Shown: positions 28,043 through 35,887 of the stretch, piece after piece
How the letters are laid out: each line of letters begins with the position of its first letter
How positions within the stretch are numbered: the stretch's first letter is position 1
Source: Chloroflexota bacterium
GTDB taxonomy: Bacteria; Chloroflexota; Limnocylindria; Limnocylindrales; CSP1-4
Assembly: GCA_005889475.1 (NCBI GenBank)
Contig: VBGT01000028.1
Location: forward strand, 1 to 53,812
Direction: 5' to 3'
Length of the DNA stretch: 53,812 nucleotides
Made by a program: the position numbers and the translations under genes
Notes under the pieces: generated by a model
The model's database searches: none
What the model saw: the letters and a program-made list of their open reading frames with translations, nothing else
What the model was told of the DNA's origin: nothing

Positions 28043-29671
28043 GTGACGACCGTCCCTCGAGCCCTGCTCGCGATCGACGCCGGGTCCGCCACCACCTCGG
28101 TAGCGCTCCTCGGCAAGCCCTGGAAGCGCTGGCGGCTGCTCGGATCACTCGCGGCGCCCGCCGGTGCGCCGGTCGACGCGCTCGCGGCGACGCTCGCTGC
28201 CCGGCTCCTGTCAACCGATCCCCGGATGGCGGTCGAGCTGTCGGTCGCGGCGGAGAGCGTCGCCGACCTGCCGAGGCTCGAAACCATCAGCGGGCCGGCG
28301 CCGACACTCGCGGTCCTCGGCGCCTCGCGCCGCGCGGTCGGGCTGCTGGAGAGCGTCGCGGCGCGCACGCCGTGGCGGATCCGCACAGCATCGCCGGAGA
28401 GCCACGACCCGCGCGAGATGACCGAGCTCGCGCTGCGGCCCGAGGTCTCGGCGATCCTCGTTGGCGCTGGGGACCCGCCGGGACCGGACGAGCGCGGCTG
28501 GCTCGACGACCTCGCCGGCCTCGTGGGGGCGGCCACGCGCCGCCGGCCCGAGCTCCGCGTCGTCCTCGCCGGCCCGGTGGCGGCACGCGCCGCCTGGGCG
28601 GAAGGCGCCGGACGGCCGTTCGACGGCAGCCAGGAGCGGATCGTCGAGGGGCCGCCGCTGGGCATGCGCAGCGGGCCGGACGAGCCGCTGCGCGAGATCC
28701 TCGAAGGCCTGCTGCCGAACGCGCGAGGTACCCGGCACACCGCCGTGCGCGCGCTGCTCTCGCTCGCCGACGCGCTGGACCGGACCGTCGAGCTGATCGA
28801 CATCGGGCTCGACGGCGGGTTGCGCGCCGTGGCCTCTCCCGGAGTCGCCGACCAGGGACCGGCGGCCGTCGCGGTGCGCACGGCGCAGGCGGCGCTCGTT
28901 CCCGGCGACGTCGACGATGCCGGCGTCGATTCCGTGCTCGCCTGGACCACCGGCAGCCTCGACCGGCATCGGATGGGCGACCGGCTCATGGACCTGCGCC
29001 TCCAGCCGTGGGCGGACGTCTCGGGCGAGGGTGCCCGGCTCCGCCTCGCCGCGACTCGAGCGGCGCTGGCACGCCTCGCCGCCCAGACGCCGGACATCGG
29101 CGCCATGCCCAGCCCGGACGTGACGATCGTCGCCGGGGGCGCGTTCGCGGTGGCGCCAGCCCGAGCCGTTGCGCTCGCGCTCGCCGACACGATCCGTCGG
29201 CCGGGCGTCACGCAGCTCGCCACCGACCACGCCCGCCTGCTCGGGCCGATCGGGACGATCGACGACCCTGACGAGCGGCGCGACCTCGTGGCGGATCTCG
29301 CCGACGACCTGCTCGCGCCGATCGGCAGCCTCGTGGTCGTTGCGAACGTCCCATCGGGCCGCCGGACCGCGACGCGCGTCGGCCGGTTGACGCTCGACGG
29401 CGACCGCAACGGCCGGCATGACCTCGTCGCCGGCGAGGTCGCGTTCGTCGACCTGCCGCCGGGCGACCGGGCGTTCGCGACGCTGGAGTTCCGCGACACC
29501 GTGCAGGTCGGGCACCGGGCGCGACGGGTGGCCGTGCCGGTGTCCGGCGGCGTTGCGGGCCTCACCGTCGACCTGCGTGACGTGCCGCTGCGTCTGCCCG
29601 AGCGTCGCGACCGCCGGCGGGCGGCGCTGGCCGCCTGGGGCGAGCTCGCCTGGCCGGGCGACGAGCGATGA
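28043..29671 (+). CDS. MutL-like ASKHA-fold protein (glutamate mutase L family)
   Basis: The 542-residue protein starts with an ASKHA phosphate loop (LLAIDAGSATTSVALLGK) and has a second one-domain pattern at the centre (VELIDIGLDGGLRAVA). Its C-terminal half has IVAGGAFAVAPARAVALAL and then a line resembling MutL proteins (RRPGVTQLATDHARLLGPIG). MutL is linked with glutamate mutase in clostridia, but no mutase subunit (GlmE/S) is nearby, so the true role is probably different. GTG 28043 is chosen because the ASKHA motif should lie near the N-terminus; the track start at 27965 adds 26 unlikely residues. Confidence 0.65.
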   Translation: MTTVPRALLAIDAGSATTSVALLGKPWKRWRLLGSLAAPAGAPVDALAATLAARLLSTDPRMAVELSVAAESVADLPRLETISGPAPTLAVLGASRRAVGLLESVAARTPWRIRTASPESHDPREMTELALRPEVSAILVGAGDPPGPDERGWLDDLAGLVGAATRRRPELRVVLAGPVAARAAWAEGAGRPFDGSQERIVEGPPLGMRSGPDEPLREILEGLLPNARGTRHTAVRALLSLADALDRTVELIDIGLDGGLRAVASPGVADQGPAAVAVRTAQAALVPGDVDDAGVDSVLAWTTGSLDRHRMGDRLMDLRLQPWADVSGEGARLRLAATRAALARLAAQTPDIGAMPSPDVTIVAGGAFAVAPARAVALALADTIRRPGVTQLATDHARLLGPIGTIDDPDERRDLVADLADDLLAPIGSLVVVANVPSGRRTATRVGRLTLDGDRNGRHDLVAGEVAFVDLPPGDRAFATLEFRDTVQVGHRARRVAVPVSGGVAGLTVDLRDVPLRLPERRDRRRAALAAWGELAWPGDER

Positions 29672-29711
29672 CCGCCATGGGATCGCCGATGAACCCCGGG
29701 GCAGGCGCCTG

Positions 29712-30758
29712 ATGGTGTCCCGAACGGACGCTCCCAGCCGCGTACGGGTGGCGGACGCGCCCGGCCTGGAGCTCGTGTCGCGCCGGCGGCTGCTGCTCTC
29801 GCCGATCGATGCGTTCTTCCGCCTTCACCCGGGCGACCGGTCGCTGGTGAAGGAGGGCGAGGCGGTCGGCCGCGGCCAGCCGATCCTCGAGCACTACCGC
29901 GAGCCGCGCACGGTCGTCGTCCCGGGCCAGAACGGCGAGGGCAACCAGCCCGCGCCCGGCGACCGCTGGACCGCGCCGGGTGGCCGCGCCGCCCGCGAGG
30001 CGCATGGCGCCACCGACGGCGAGCTGCTGTTCCGAAGCGGCGGGCGCTGGCGCGTCGCGAGCGGGGAACGCGCGGAGCCGCTCGAGTCGCCGGTGGCGGG
30101 CGTCGTCCACGAGGTCCGCGCGGGCGCCGGCGTGACGATCCGGTCCACCGCGAACGCCATCGTCGGCCGCTCGGCCCTCGCCGGTCCGTCGTGGGGCAAG
30201 CTCCAGGTCGCGACGGGCCCGGACGGTGAGCTGCGCGCGCAGCACGTCGACGTCGGCATGGCCGGCTCGATCATCGTCGCCGGTGCCCGGATGGACGCCG
30301 AGGCGCTCACGCGGGCTCGGGCGGTCGGCATCCGGGGCATCGTCGTCGCCGCCCTCGGGATCAAGGAGCAGCGTGACTTCCTCGCCTCCGAGCGCCGCGG
30401 CCGCGCGGCGGTGCACGGCCTCCCGCCCTTCGGCATCCTCGTTCTGGACGGCGCGTCGCGTCGACCGATCGCGTCGCCGCTCATGACGCTGTTCGAAGCG
30501 GTCGAGGGCGGCGTGGTCGCGATCGTCGGCGACCCGCCGGCCCTCGTCATCGACGATCCGAGCGTCCTCCTGCCATCGCCAGCGGGGGACCTCGTGCGGG
30601 TCAGGTCAGGGCCGCTGGCCGGCGCCGAGGGGACGTGGGCGGGCCTCGCCGGTCCCCGTCGCTTCCCAGCCGGCGTCACGCTCGAGGCGGCGTTCGTTCG
30701 CTTCGGCGGACGGCCGCCGGTCGCCATCCCGATCGGCGATCTCGAACGCTTTGCCTGA
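29712..30758 (+). CDS. Unknown protein with barrel-sandwich and C-terminal KOW-like segments
   Basis: The 348-residue protein has two stretches that resemble barrel-sandwich (lipoyl-like) folds: LVKEGEAVGRGQPILEH near residue 45 and SPVAGVVHEVRAGAGVTI near 130. No lipoyl-lysine motif is evident. It ends with a KOW-like motif (LVRVRSGPLAGAEGTWAGL), as in NusG-type RNA- or protein-binding domains. It follows the MutL-like gene by 40 bases and is probably in the same operon. In Chloroflexota the two seem to occur together, but I recall this only loosely. Function unknown. Confidence 0.6.
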   Translation: MVSRTDAPSRVRVADAPGLELVSRRRLLLSPIDAFFRLHPGDRSLVKEGEAVGRGQPILEHYREPRTVVVPGQNGEGNQPAPGDRWTAPGGRAAREAHGATDGELLFRSGGRWRVASGERAEPLESPVAGVVHEVRAGAGVTIRSTANAIVGRSALAGPSWGKLQVATGPDGELRAQHVDVGMAGSIIVAGARMDAEALTRARAVGIRGIVVAALGIKEQRDFLASERRGRAAVHGLPPFGILVLDGASRRPIASPLMTLFEAVEGGVVAIVGDPPALVIDDPSVLLPSPAGDLVRVRSGPLAGAEGTWAGLAGPRRFPAGVTLEAAFVRFGGRPPVAIPIGDLERFA

Positions 30759-30765
30759 CGGGCGG

Positions 30766-31257
30766 GTGACGACCGCCGCTGACCCGTCGATGGAGCTGCT
30801 GAGCCCGAGCCCCGAGGCGACGCGGACGTTCGCCTCGCGCCTCGCGACGGTCGCCGAGCCCGGCGACGTGGTCTGTCTGTGGGGCGAGCTGGGGGCCGGC
30901 AAGACGGTGTTCGCGAAGGGCTTCGGCGCCGGTCTCGGGGTCGAGGCCACGATCAACTCGCCAAGCTTCGTGTTGATGGGCGAGTACGCCGGTCGGTTGC
31001 CGATGTTCCACATCGACCTGTACCGCTTGTCGTCGGCGCGAGAGGTCGTCGACGCCGGGCTGCTGGACGATCGGCACGCCGCCGGCGTTGTGCTGATCGA
31101 GTGGCCGGACCGGCTCGGGGATGCCCTCCCGCTCGATCGACTCGACGTCCACATCGATGGCGGCGCGGACGAGCCACGAACCCTTCGGCTCACCGCCCAC
31201 GGCCGGATGGCGGACCGCTACCTCCCCGCAGCCGAGGCGGCCGGAGCCCGTCGATGA
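30766..31257 (+). CDS. tsaE: t6A biosynthesis ATPase TsaE
   Basis: TsaE is the ATPase that cycles the TsaB-TsaD complex in N6-threonylcarbamoyl-adenosine (t6A37) formation on tRNA. The 163-residue protein has the Walker A GELGAGKTVFAKG, then SPSFVLMGEY and FHIDLYRLSSAREV, and the VLIEWPDRLGDALP segment typical of the family. GTG 30766 or ATG 30790 could be the start; TTG 30751 in the track overlaps the preceding stop. It overlaps tsaB by four bases. Confidence 0.92.
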   Translation: MTTAADPSMELLSPSPEATRTFASRLATVAEPGDVVCLWGELGAGKTVFAKGFGAGLGVEATINSPSFVLMGEYAGRLPMFHIDLYRLSSAREVVDAGLLDDRHAAGVVLIEWPDRLGDALPLDRLDVHIDGGADEPRTLRLTAHGRMADRYLPAAEAAGARR

Positions 31258-31928
31258 GCGAGCACGACTGGCTGCTCGCTCTCGATACGGCCACGAGCAC
31301 GATCGTCGTCGCGGTGGGCGCGGCCGACGGTGAGATCCTCCAGGCGGACGCGTTCGAGGGCCGCTACCGCCACTCGCAGGAGCTGCTGCCCGCGGTCGTA
31401 CGGCTGCTGGAACGTGCCGGGCTGCGCCTGCCCGAGCTCGGAGGCGTGATCGTCGGCACCGGGCCGGGCGCGTTCACCGGCCTGCGCGTCGGGCTCGCGA
31501 CGGCGAAGACGCTCGCGCACGAGCTGCGCCGTCCGGTGGTCGGCGTTGCGACCTCCGAGGCGCTCCTCGCGGGAGTCGAGGGGGCCACGCGGCTGTGGCT
31601 GCCATCAGGCCCGCGCGGTCGCCTCCGGATCGATGCCGGCGAGGCGCCGCAGCTCGTCCCCGACGACTTCGCCGGCGCAACCGGGGCGGTCGAGAGCAGC
31701 GAGATCGCCGTCGACCTCGACGGTCGAGCGCCGGCGGAGGCGCTCAGACGAGGCCGCGACGCGGTCGCTGCGCTGCCCGCGAGCCTGCTCCGGCTCGGCG
31801 CGGCGCGGCTCGCGGCAGGTGATACGGACGACCCGGAGCAGCTCGTGCCCGCATACGCGGTCGCGCCCCGAGGCGCGCCGCCGGCGCCGCCGGACGAGGG
31901 AGTGGCATGGTCGCGCGACCCCCGGTAG
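31254..31928 (+). CDS. tsaB: t6A biosynthesis protein TsaB
   Basis: TsaB is the inactive ASKHA partner that dimerises with TsaD in t6A synthesis. The 224-residue protein has LLALDTATSTIVVAVG at the start, the HSQELLPAVVRLL and IVGTGPGAFTGLRVGLATAKTLA motifs, then a more variable C-terminal half. Length is normal. It overlaps tsaE at its start and rimI at its end (22 bases). Confidence 0.93.
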   Translation: MSEHDWLLALDTATSTIVVAVGAADGEILQADAFEGRYRHSQELLPAVVRLLERAGLRLPELGGVIVGTGPGAFTGLRVGLATAKTLAHELRRPVVGVATSEALLAGVEGATRLWLPSGPRGRLRIDAGEAPQLVPDDFAGATGAVESSEIAVDLDGRAPAEALRRGRDAVAALPASLLRLGAARLAAGDTDDPEQLVPAYAVAPRGAPPAPPDEGVAWSRDPR

Positions 31929-32482
31929 CCGTGCGCGTCGAGGCCATGACCGTGGCCGACCTGCCGGCGGTCCACGCCATCGAGCGGGCGAGCTTCTCGG
32001 TTCCCTGGCCGGACGACGCCTACCGCAACGAGCTGCTCACGAACCGGCTGGCGAGCTACGTCGTGGCCCGCGCGGGCGACGAGATCGTCGGCTTCGGTGG
32101 GCTGTGGGTCATGGTCGACGAGGCGCACATCACCACGTTCGCCGTCGAGCCACGCTGGCGCCGACGCGGCGTTGGGGAGTGGATCCTCCTCGCGCTGCTC
32201 GACCGCGCCGTGGAGCGGCGCGCGCGGGAGGCGACGCTCGAGGTCCGGCTGTCGAACGTGCCCGCGCGCCGGCTGTACGAGAAATACGGCTTCCGACCGG
32301 TCGGCATCCGGCCGCGGTACTACTCCGACAACGGCGAGGACGCCCTGATCATGACCACCGACGCGCTCGCGTCCCAGGCGATGCGCGAGCGCCTGACGAG
32401 CCTGCGCGCCGCCCTCGAGACCCGACCGATCGATCCCGACGCCGTGCCCGACGATCCGCCAGCGGACCTGTACCGGGGATGA
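31907..32482 (+). CDS. rimI: Ribosomal-protein-alanine N-acetyltransferase RimI
   Basis: RimI is a GNAT-family acetyltransferase that in E. coli acts on S18. The protein has the acetyl-CoA binding motif RWRRRGVGEWILLALLD (R-R-x-G-x-G) and the ERRAREATLEVRLSNVPARRLYEKYGF region (recognised in parts) followed by the family's YYSDNGEDALIM. The last 40 residues are an extension. The gene lies between tsaB and tsaD in the common tsaE-tsaB-rimI-tsaD order; its start overlaps tsaB and its stop overlaps tsaD. Confidence 0.9.
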   Translation: MVARPPVAVRVEAMTVADLPAVHAIERASFSVPWPDDAYRNELLTNRLASYVVARAGDEIVGFGGLWVMVDEAHITTFAVEPRWRRRGVGEWILLALLDRAVERRAREATLEVRLSNVPARRLYEKYGFRPVGIRPRYYSDNGEDALIMTTDALASQAMRERLTSLRAALETRPIDPDAVPDDPPADLYRG

Positions 32483-33546
32483 CCGCGAGCTCCGGGCCGC
32501 TCGTGCTCGCCGTCGAGTCATCGTGCGACGAGACCGGCATCGCCCTGGTCGAGGACGGGAGTCGCATCCGCTCGAACGTCGTCGCCAGCCAGGTCGCGCT
32601 CCACGCGCCGGCCGGTGGCATCGTGCCTGAGGTCGCGGCTCGGGCACACCTGCGCTGGATCCTGCCTGTCCTCGACGAGGCGTGGCGCGACGCGGGCGCG
32701 AGCTGGGACGACATCGGTGCGGTGGCGGTCACGCGCGGCCCCGGCCTCGCCGGATCGCTGCTCGTCGGCATCAACGTGGCCAAGACGCTCGCCTGGGTGC
32801 ACGACAAGCCGCTCGTCGGCGTGAACCACCTCGAGGGCCACGTGTACGCCGCCTGGTTGCTCGATCCCGGGCAGGAGGCCGGCGAGGCGCCGGCCTTCCC
32901 GCTGGTCGCGCTGATGGTCTGAGGCGGGCACACCTTCCTGGTCGAGATGAGCGACCACCTCACCTAGCGGCTGCTCGGCCAGACCGTCGATGACGCGGCC
33001 GGCGAGGCGTTCGACAAGGTGGGCCGGCTGCTCGGCCTCGACTACCCCGGCGGCCCGGCGATCCAGCGTGCGGCGCAGGCGGCAAGCTGGCACGGCGCCG
33101 CGTTCCCGCGCGCGTGGCTCGGCGACTCCTACGACTTTTCCTTTTCGGGCCTGAAGACGGCGGCGCGACGGACCATCGATGCGGCGCGCGCCGACGCCGG
33201 CCTGCGCGAGCCGGAGGAGCCGCTGCCGCACGCGGTCGTCGCCGAGCTCGCCTGGGGCTTCCAGGACGCGGTCGTCGATGTCCTCGTGGCCAAGACGATG
33301 CGCGCCGCGCGCGCTGTCGGAGCCCGCTCGATCGTGCTCGGCGGCGGAGTCGCGGCGAATGCGGCGCTCAGGAGCCGCCTGGCCGGTGAAGCCGAGGCCC
33401 TCGGCGTGCCGCTCATCGTGCCGCGCCCGGCACTGTGCACGGACAACGGGGCGATGATCGGCGCCGCGGGGGCGCGTCGGTTCGCGGCTGGCGAACGAGC
33501 CGGCCTCGACCTCGAGGCCACGCCATCGCTGCCGCTGGCGCGATGA
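32479..33546 (+). pseudogene. tsaD: tRNA t6A transferase TsaD, interrupted by two in-frame stop codons
   Basis: TsaD transfers the threonylcarbamoyl group to A37 of tRNA and is normally essential. The N-terminal half has VESSCDETGIALVEDG and the metal ligands in NHLEGHVYA. The frame then hits TGA at 32920-32922, exactly where Ser of the conserved V-SGGHT belongs, and TAG at 32965-32967 before RLLGQTVDDAAGEAFDK. Beyond these the frame continues to 33546 without further lesions (YDFSFSGLKTA, GGGVAANAALRSRL, CTDNGAMIGAAG). Without the stops it would be a normal 355-residue TsaD. Sequencing error, true decay or recoding are all possible; no second tsaD is in the window. Confidence 0.9.
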
Positions 33547-34421
33547 CCGCGAGCACGCCCCGCCTCGACCCGCTCGAAGTCCGGCGCACCCTGCGCCGCG
33601 AAGGGCTGCGCGCGAGCCACGCCAGATCGCAGAACTTCCTCGCCGACCCGGACGTGCTGCAGGCGATCCTCGACCTCGCCGAGGCCGGGCCAGGCACGCG
33701 CGTCCTCGAGATCGGGCCGGGCCTGGGCATCCTGACCGGCGGCCTCCTCCAGGCGGGAGCGAGCGTCACCGCCGTCGAGCTCGACGCCGGGCTTGCGGCG
33801 TACCTGCGGGCGCACTTTGCCGCGTCGATCGACGCCGCGCAGCTCACGCTCCTCGAAGGCAACGCCCTCGACCTCGAGCTGCCCACGCTCGTGCCCAACC
33901 CGTACCGTGTCGTCGCGAACCTGCCCTACCACATCACCAGCCCGATCCTCCACCGCCTCCTCGGCGGCGCCCCGCCGCCCCAACGGCTCGTGCTGATGCT
34001 CCAGGCCGAGGTCGCCGAGCGCATCGCGGCGCCGCCCGGCCGGATGAGCTACCTGTCCGTGTTCGTCCAGTTCCACGCCACCGTGCGGGTCGCCCTGGCC
34101 GTGCCGCCGGAGGCGTTCGAGCCGGCGCCGAAGGTGTCGTCGGCGGTCGTGGTCCTGGAGCCGCACGCGCGGCCGCCGCTCCCGGCGCCGCGGGAGCCGG
34201 CGCTGTGGGGTCTCGTGCAGGCGGGGTTCCGGGAGCGGCGGAAGATGCTGCGCAACGTCCTCGGGCGCCAGCTCCACGAAGGCGTGGATGGCGCGAGCGG
34301 CCAGCTCGCCGGCCAGGCTCGGGTCGATGCGGCCCTCGCCACTGCTGGGATCGCCGGCGACCGGCGGCCACAGACGCTCTCGGTGGGGGACTGGCTGCGC
34401 CTGCTGGAGGCGCTCACGTGA
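33543..34421 (+). CDS. rsmA: 16S rRNA (adenine1518/1519-N6)-dimethyltransferase
   Basis: RsmA (KsgA) dimethylates two adjacent adenines in helix 45 of 16S rRNA. The 292-residue protein has ARSQNFLADPDVLQAI, the SAM-binding VLEIGPGLGILTGGLL, Glu in AVELDAGLA, and the catalytic NLPYHITSPI. The C-terminal domain includes FRERRKMLRNVL. The ATG at 33543 overlaps the tsaD stop; its own stop overlaps ispE. Confidence 0.95.
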   Translation: MTASTPRLDPLEVRRTLRREGLRASHARSQNFLADPDVLQAILDLAEAGPGTRVLEIGPGLGILTGGLLQAGASVTAVELDAGLAAYLRAHFAASIDAAQLTLLEGNALDLELPTLVPNPYRVVANLPYHITSPILHRLLGGAPPPQRLVLMLQAEVAERIAAPPGRMSYLSVFVQFHATVRVALAVPPEAFEPAPKVSSAVVVLEPHARPPLPAPREPALWGLVQAGFRERRKMLRNVLGRQLHEGVDGASGQLAGQARVDAALATAGIAGDRRPQTLSVGDWLRLLEALT

Positions 34422-35428
34422 CAGGACCGGAGGGGCTGTACCCGGTCGTGCGGCTCGCGCCGGCGAAGCTGAACCTCACCCTCGCCGTGCTGGGCGTCCG
34501 AACGGACGGGTACCACGACCTCCACTCGGTCATGGTCCCGCTCGGCCTGGCGGACCGGCTCAGCCTCGCCCGCGCGGCGGGTCCGGCGGACAGCCTGCAC
34601 GTCGTCGGCGGCGTCGACGGACGCACGACCCTCGACCCGGCCGCCTTCGACTCGGTGCTGACGGGCATCGGCGAGGCGCGGCGAGCCGTCGGCCGGGGTG
34701 CGGACGCCTTCCCGATCGCCGCCCGGCTGGAGAAGCGCATCCCGATCGCGGCGGGCCTCGCGGGCGGGAGCAGCGACGCCGCCGCGGCGATCGACGGCGC
34801 CCTCGAGGCGTGGGCCGCCGACCTCGCCTACGACGATCGGCGGCGAGCCGCCGCCGCCACCGGCTCGGACGTGCCCTTCTTCCTGGCCGGCGGCCCGGCG
34901 CTGGTCGAGGGCCGCGGCGAGCGCGTCACCCTCCTCAACCGCCTCGCGGGCGACCCGCCGGGCGTGCTCCTGGTCACACCGGCCGTCGAGATCTCGACGA
35001 GCGCCGCCTTCCGCGCCCTGGACAGGGACCCCACTGCGGCCCCGGCCAATCGAGGCTCCACGCGCCTCACCTCGGAGCACCTCGCCGCCGAGCTCGGGCC
35101 CGGCTATCCGCCGATGCGCGCCCCGGAGCTGCTCCTCCGTGCGGGCGTCCTCGCCGCCGCGAACGACCTGGCGAATGCCGCGGACCTCCTGGCGCCGGGT
35201 CTGCGTCCGCTCCGTCGCGCCCTCACGAGACTGCTCGGCGTGCCGGTCGGGCTGTCCGGGTCCGGGCCGACGCTGTGGGCGCTCTATCCTTCGCTCGACG
35301 ACGCGGAGGAGGCCGCGCGGCGCGTGCGCGACGAAGCGACGATCGGCCTGCTGGAGCGCTCGGGTGCGGGCCTGCCGTTCGTCGTCGCGACGACCATCGA
35401 GGGCGGACCAGGGAGGACCGACGCATGA
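34418..35428 (+). CDS. ispE: 4-diphosphocytidyl-2-C-methyl-D-erythritol kinase
   Basis: IspE phosphorylates CDP-methylerythritol in the MEP route to isoprenoids. The 336-residue GHMP kinase has APAKLNLTLAVLGVRTDGYHDL at the start (recognised as two motifs), the ATP loop IPIAAGLAGGSSDAAAAIDG, and GSDVPFFLAGGPALVEGRGE. The GTG overlaps the rsmA stop codon by four bases. The product path leads to the polyprenyl synthase encoded at 38997-40016. Confidence 0.94.
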   Translation: MTGPEGLYPVVRLAPAKLNLTLAVLGVRTDGYHDLHSVMVPLGLADRLSLARAAGPADSLHVVGGVDGRTTLDPAAFDSVLTGIGEARRAVGRGADAFPIAARLEKRIPIAAGLAGGSSDAAAAIDGALEAWAADLAYDDRRRAAAATGSDVPFFLAGGPALVEGRGERVTLLNRLAGDPPGVLLVTPAVEISTSAAFRALDRDPTAAPANRGSTRLTSEHLAAELGPGYPPMRAPELLLRAGVLAAANDLANAADLLAPGLRPLRRALTRLLGVPVGLSGSGPTLWALYPSLDDAEEAARRVRDEATIGLLERSGAGLPFVVATTIEGGPGRTDA

Positions 35429-35814
35429 CCCGTCGAGCCGTGAGCACGAGCGCCGCGCCGGGCGCGGTCGGGCCGTACAGCCAGGCCATCGCCACCGACG
35501 ACCTGGTGTTCTGCTCCGGGCAGGTCGGGCTCGATCCGGCGACGGGGGAGCTGGTCGCCGGCGGGGTCGAGGCCGAGGCGGAGCGCGTCATCCGGAACCT
35601 CGAGGCCGTGCTCGATGCCGCGGGCTGCACCCTCGCCGACGTCGTCAAGACGACCTGCTTCCTCGCCGACATCAACGACTTTGCGAAGTTCAACGCCGTC
35701 TATGCGCCCTTCTGGCCCGATCCGCCCCCGGCCAGGTCCACCTTCGGCGTCGCTGCGCTGCCCCGGGGTGCCCAGGTCGAGATCGAGGCCATCGCCGTGC
35801 GGAGTTCACGCTGA
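35425..35814 (+). CDS. ridA: RidA-family enamine/imine deaminase
   Basis: Rid proteins hydrolyse reactive 2-aminoacrylate and related enamines released by PLP enzymes. The 129-residue protein has the typical APGAVGPYSQAIATDDLVFCSGQVGLD, seen as adjacent motifs, and the key arginine in the segment PPARSTFGVAALPRGAQVEIEA. Length is normal. The ATG overlaps the ispE stop codon. Confidence 0.93.
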   Translation: MTRRAVSTSAAPGAVGPYSQAIATDDLVFCSGQVGLDPATGELVAGGVEAEAERVIRNLEAVLDAAGCTLADVVKTTCFLADINDFAKFNAVYAPFWPDPPPARSTFGVAALPRGAQVEIEAIAVRSSR

Positions 35815-35852
35815 GTGGCGCCAACACGGGCTGATCCCGGCGACAGATTCGT

Positions 35853-35881
35853 TTGACGCCCTCGGCGGACCCCCTGAGAAT
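35853..35881 (+). promoter_or_regulatory. Promoter of glmU, leaderless arrangement
   Basis: TTGACG (35853-35858) and GAGAAT (35876-35881) are separated by 17 bases, close to sigma70 consensus. The GTG of glmU begins only six bases later, so the predicted transcript starts at or within a base or two of the start codon. No Shine-Dalgarno sequence is present. Confidence 0.7.
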
Positions 35882-35887
35882 GCCCGG

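Noticed and set aside
28043-29671. Annotation as the DNA mismatch-repair protein MutL
   Set aside because: The shared name is misleading: there is no GHKL ATPase motif. The ASKHA pattern fits the glutamate-mutase-associated MutL family only.
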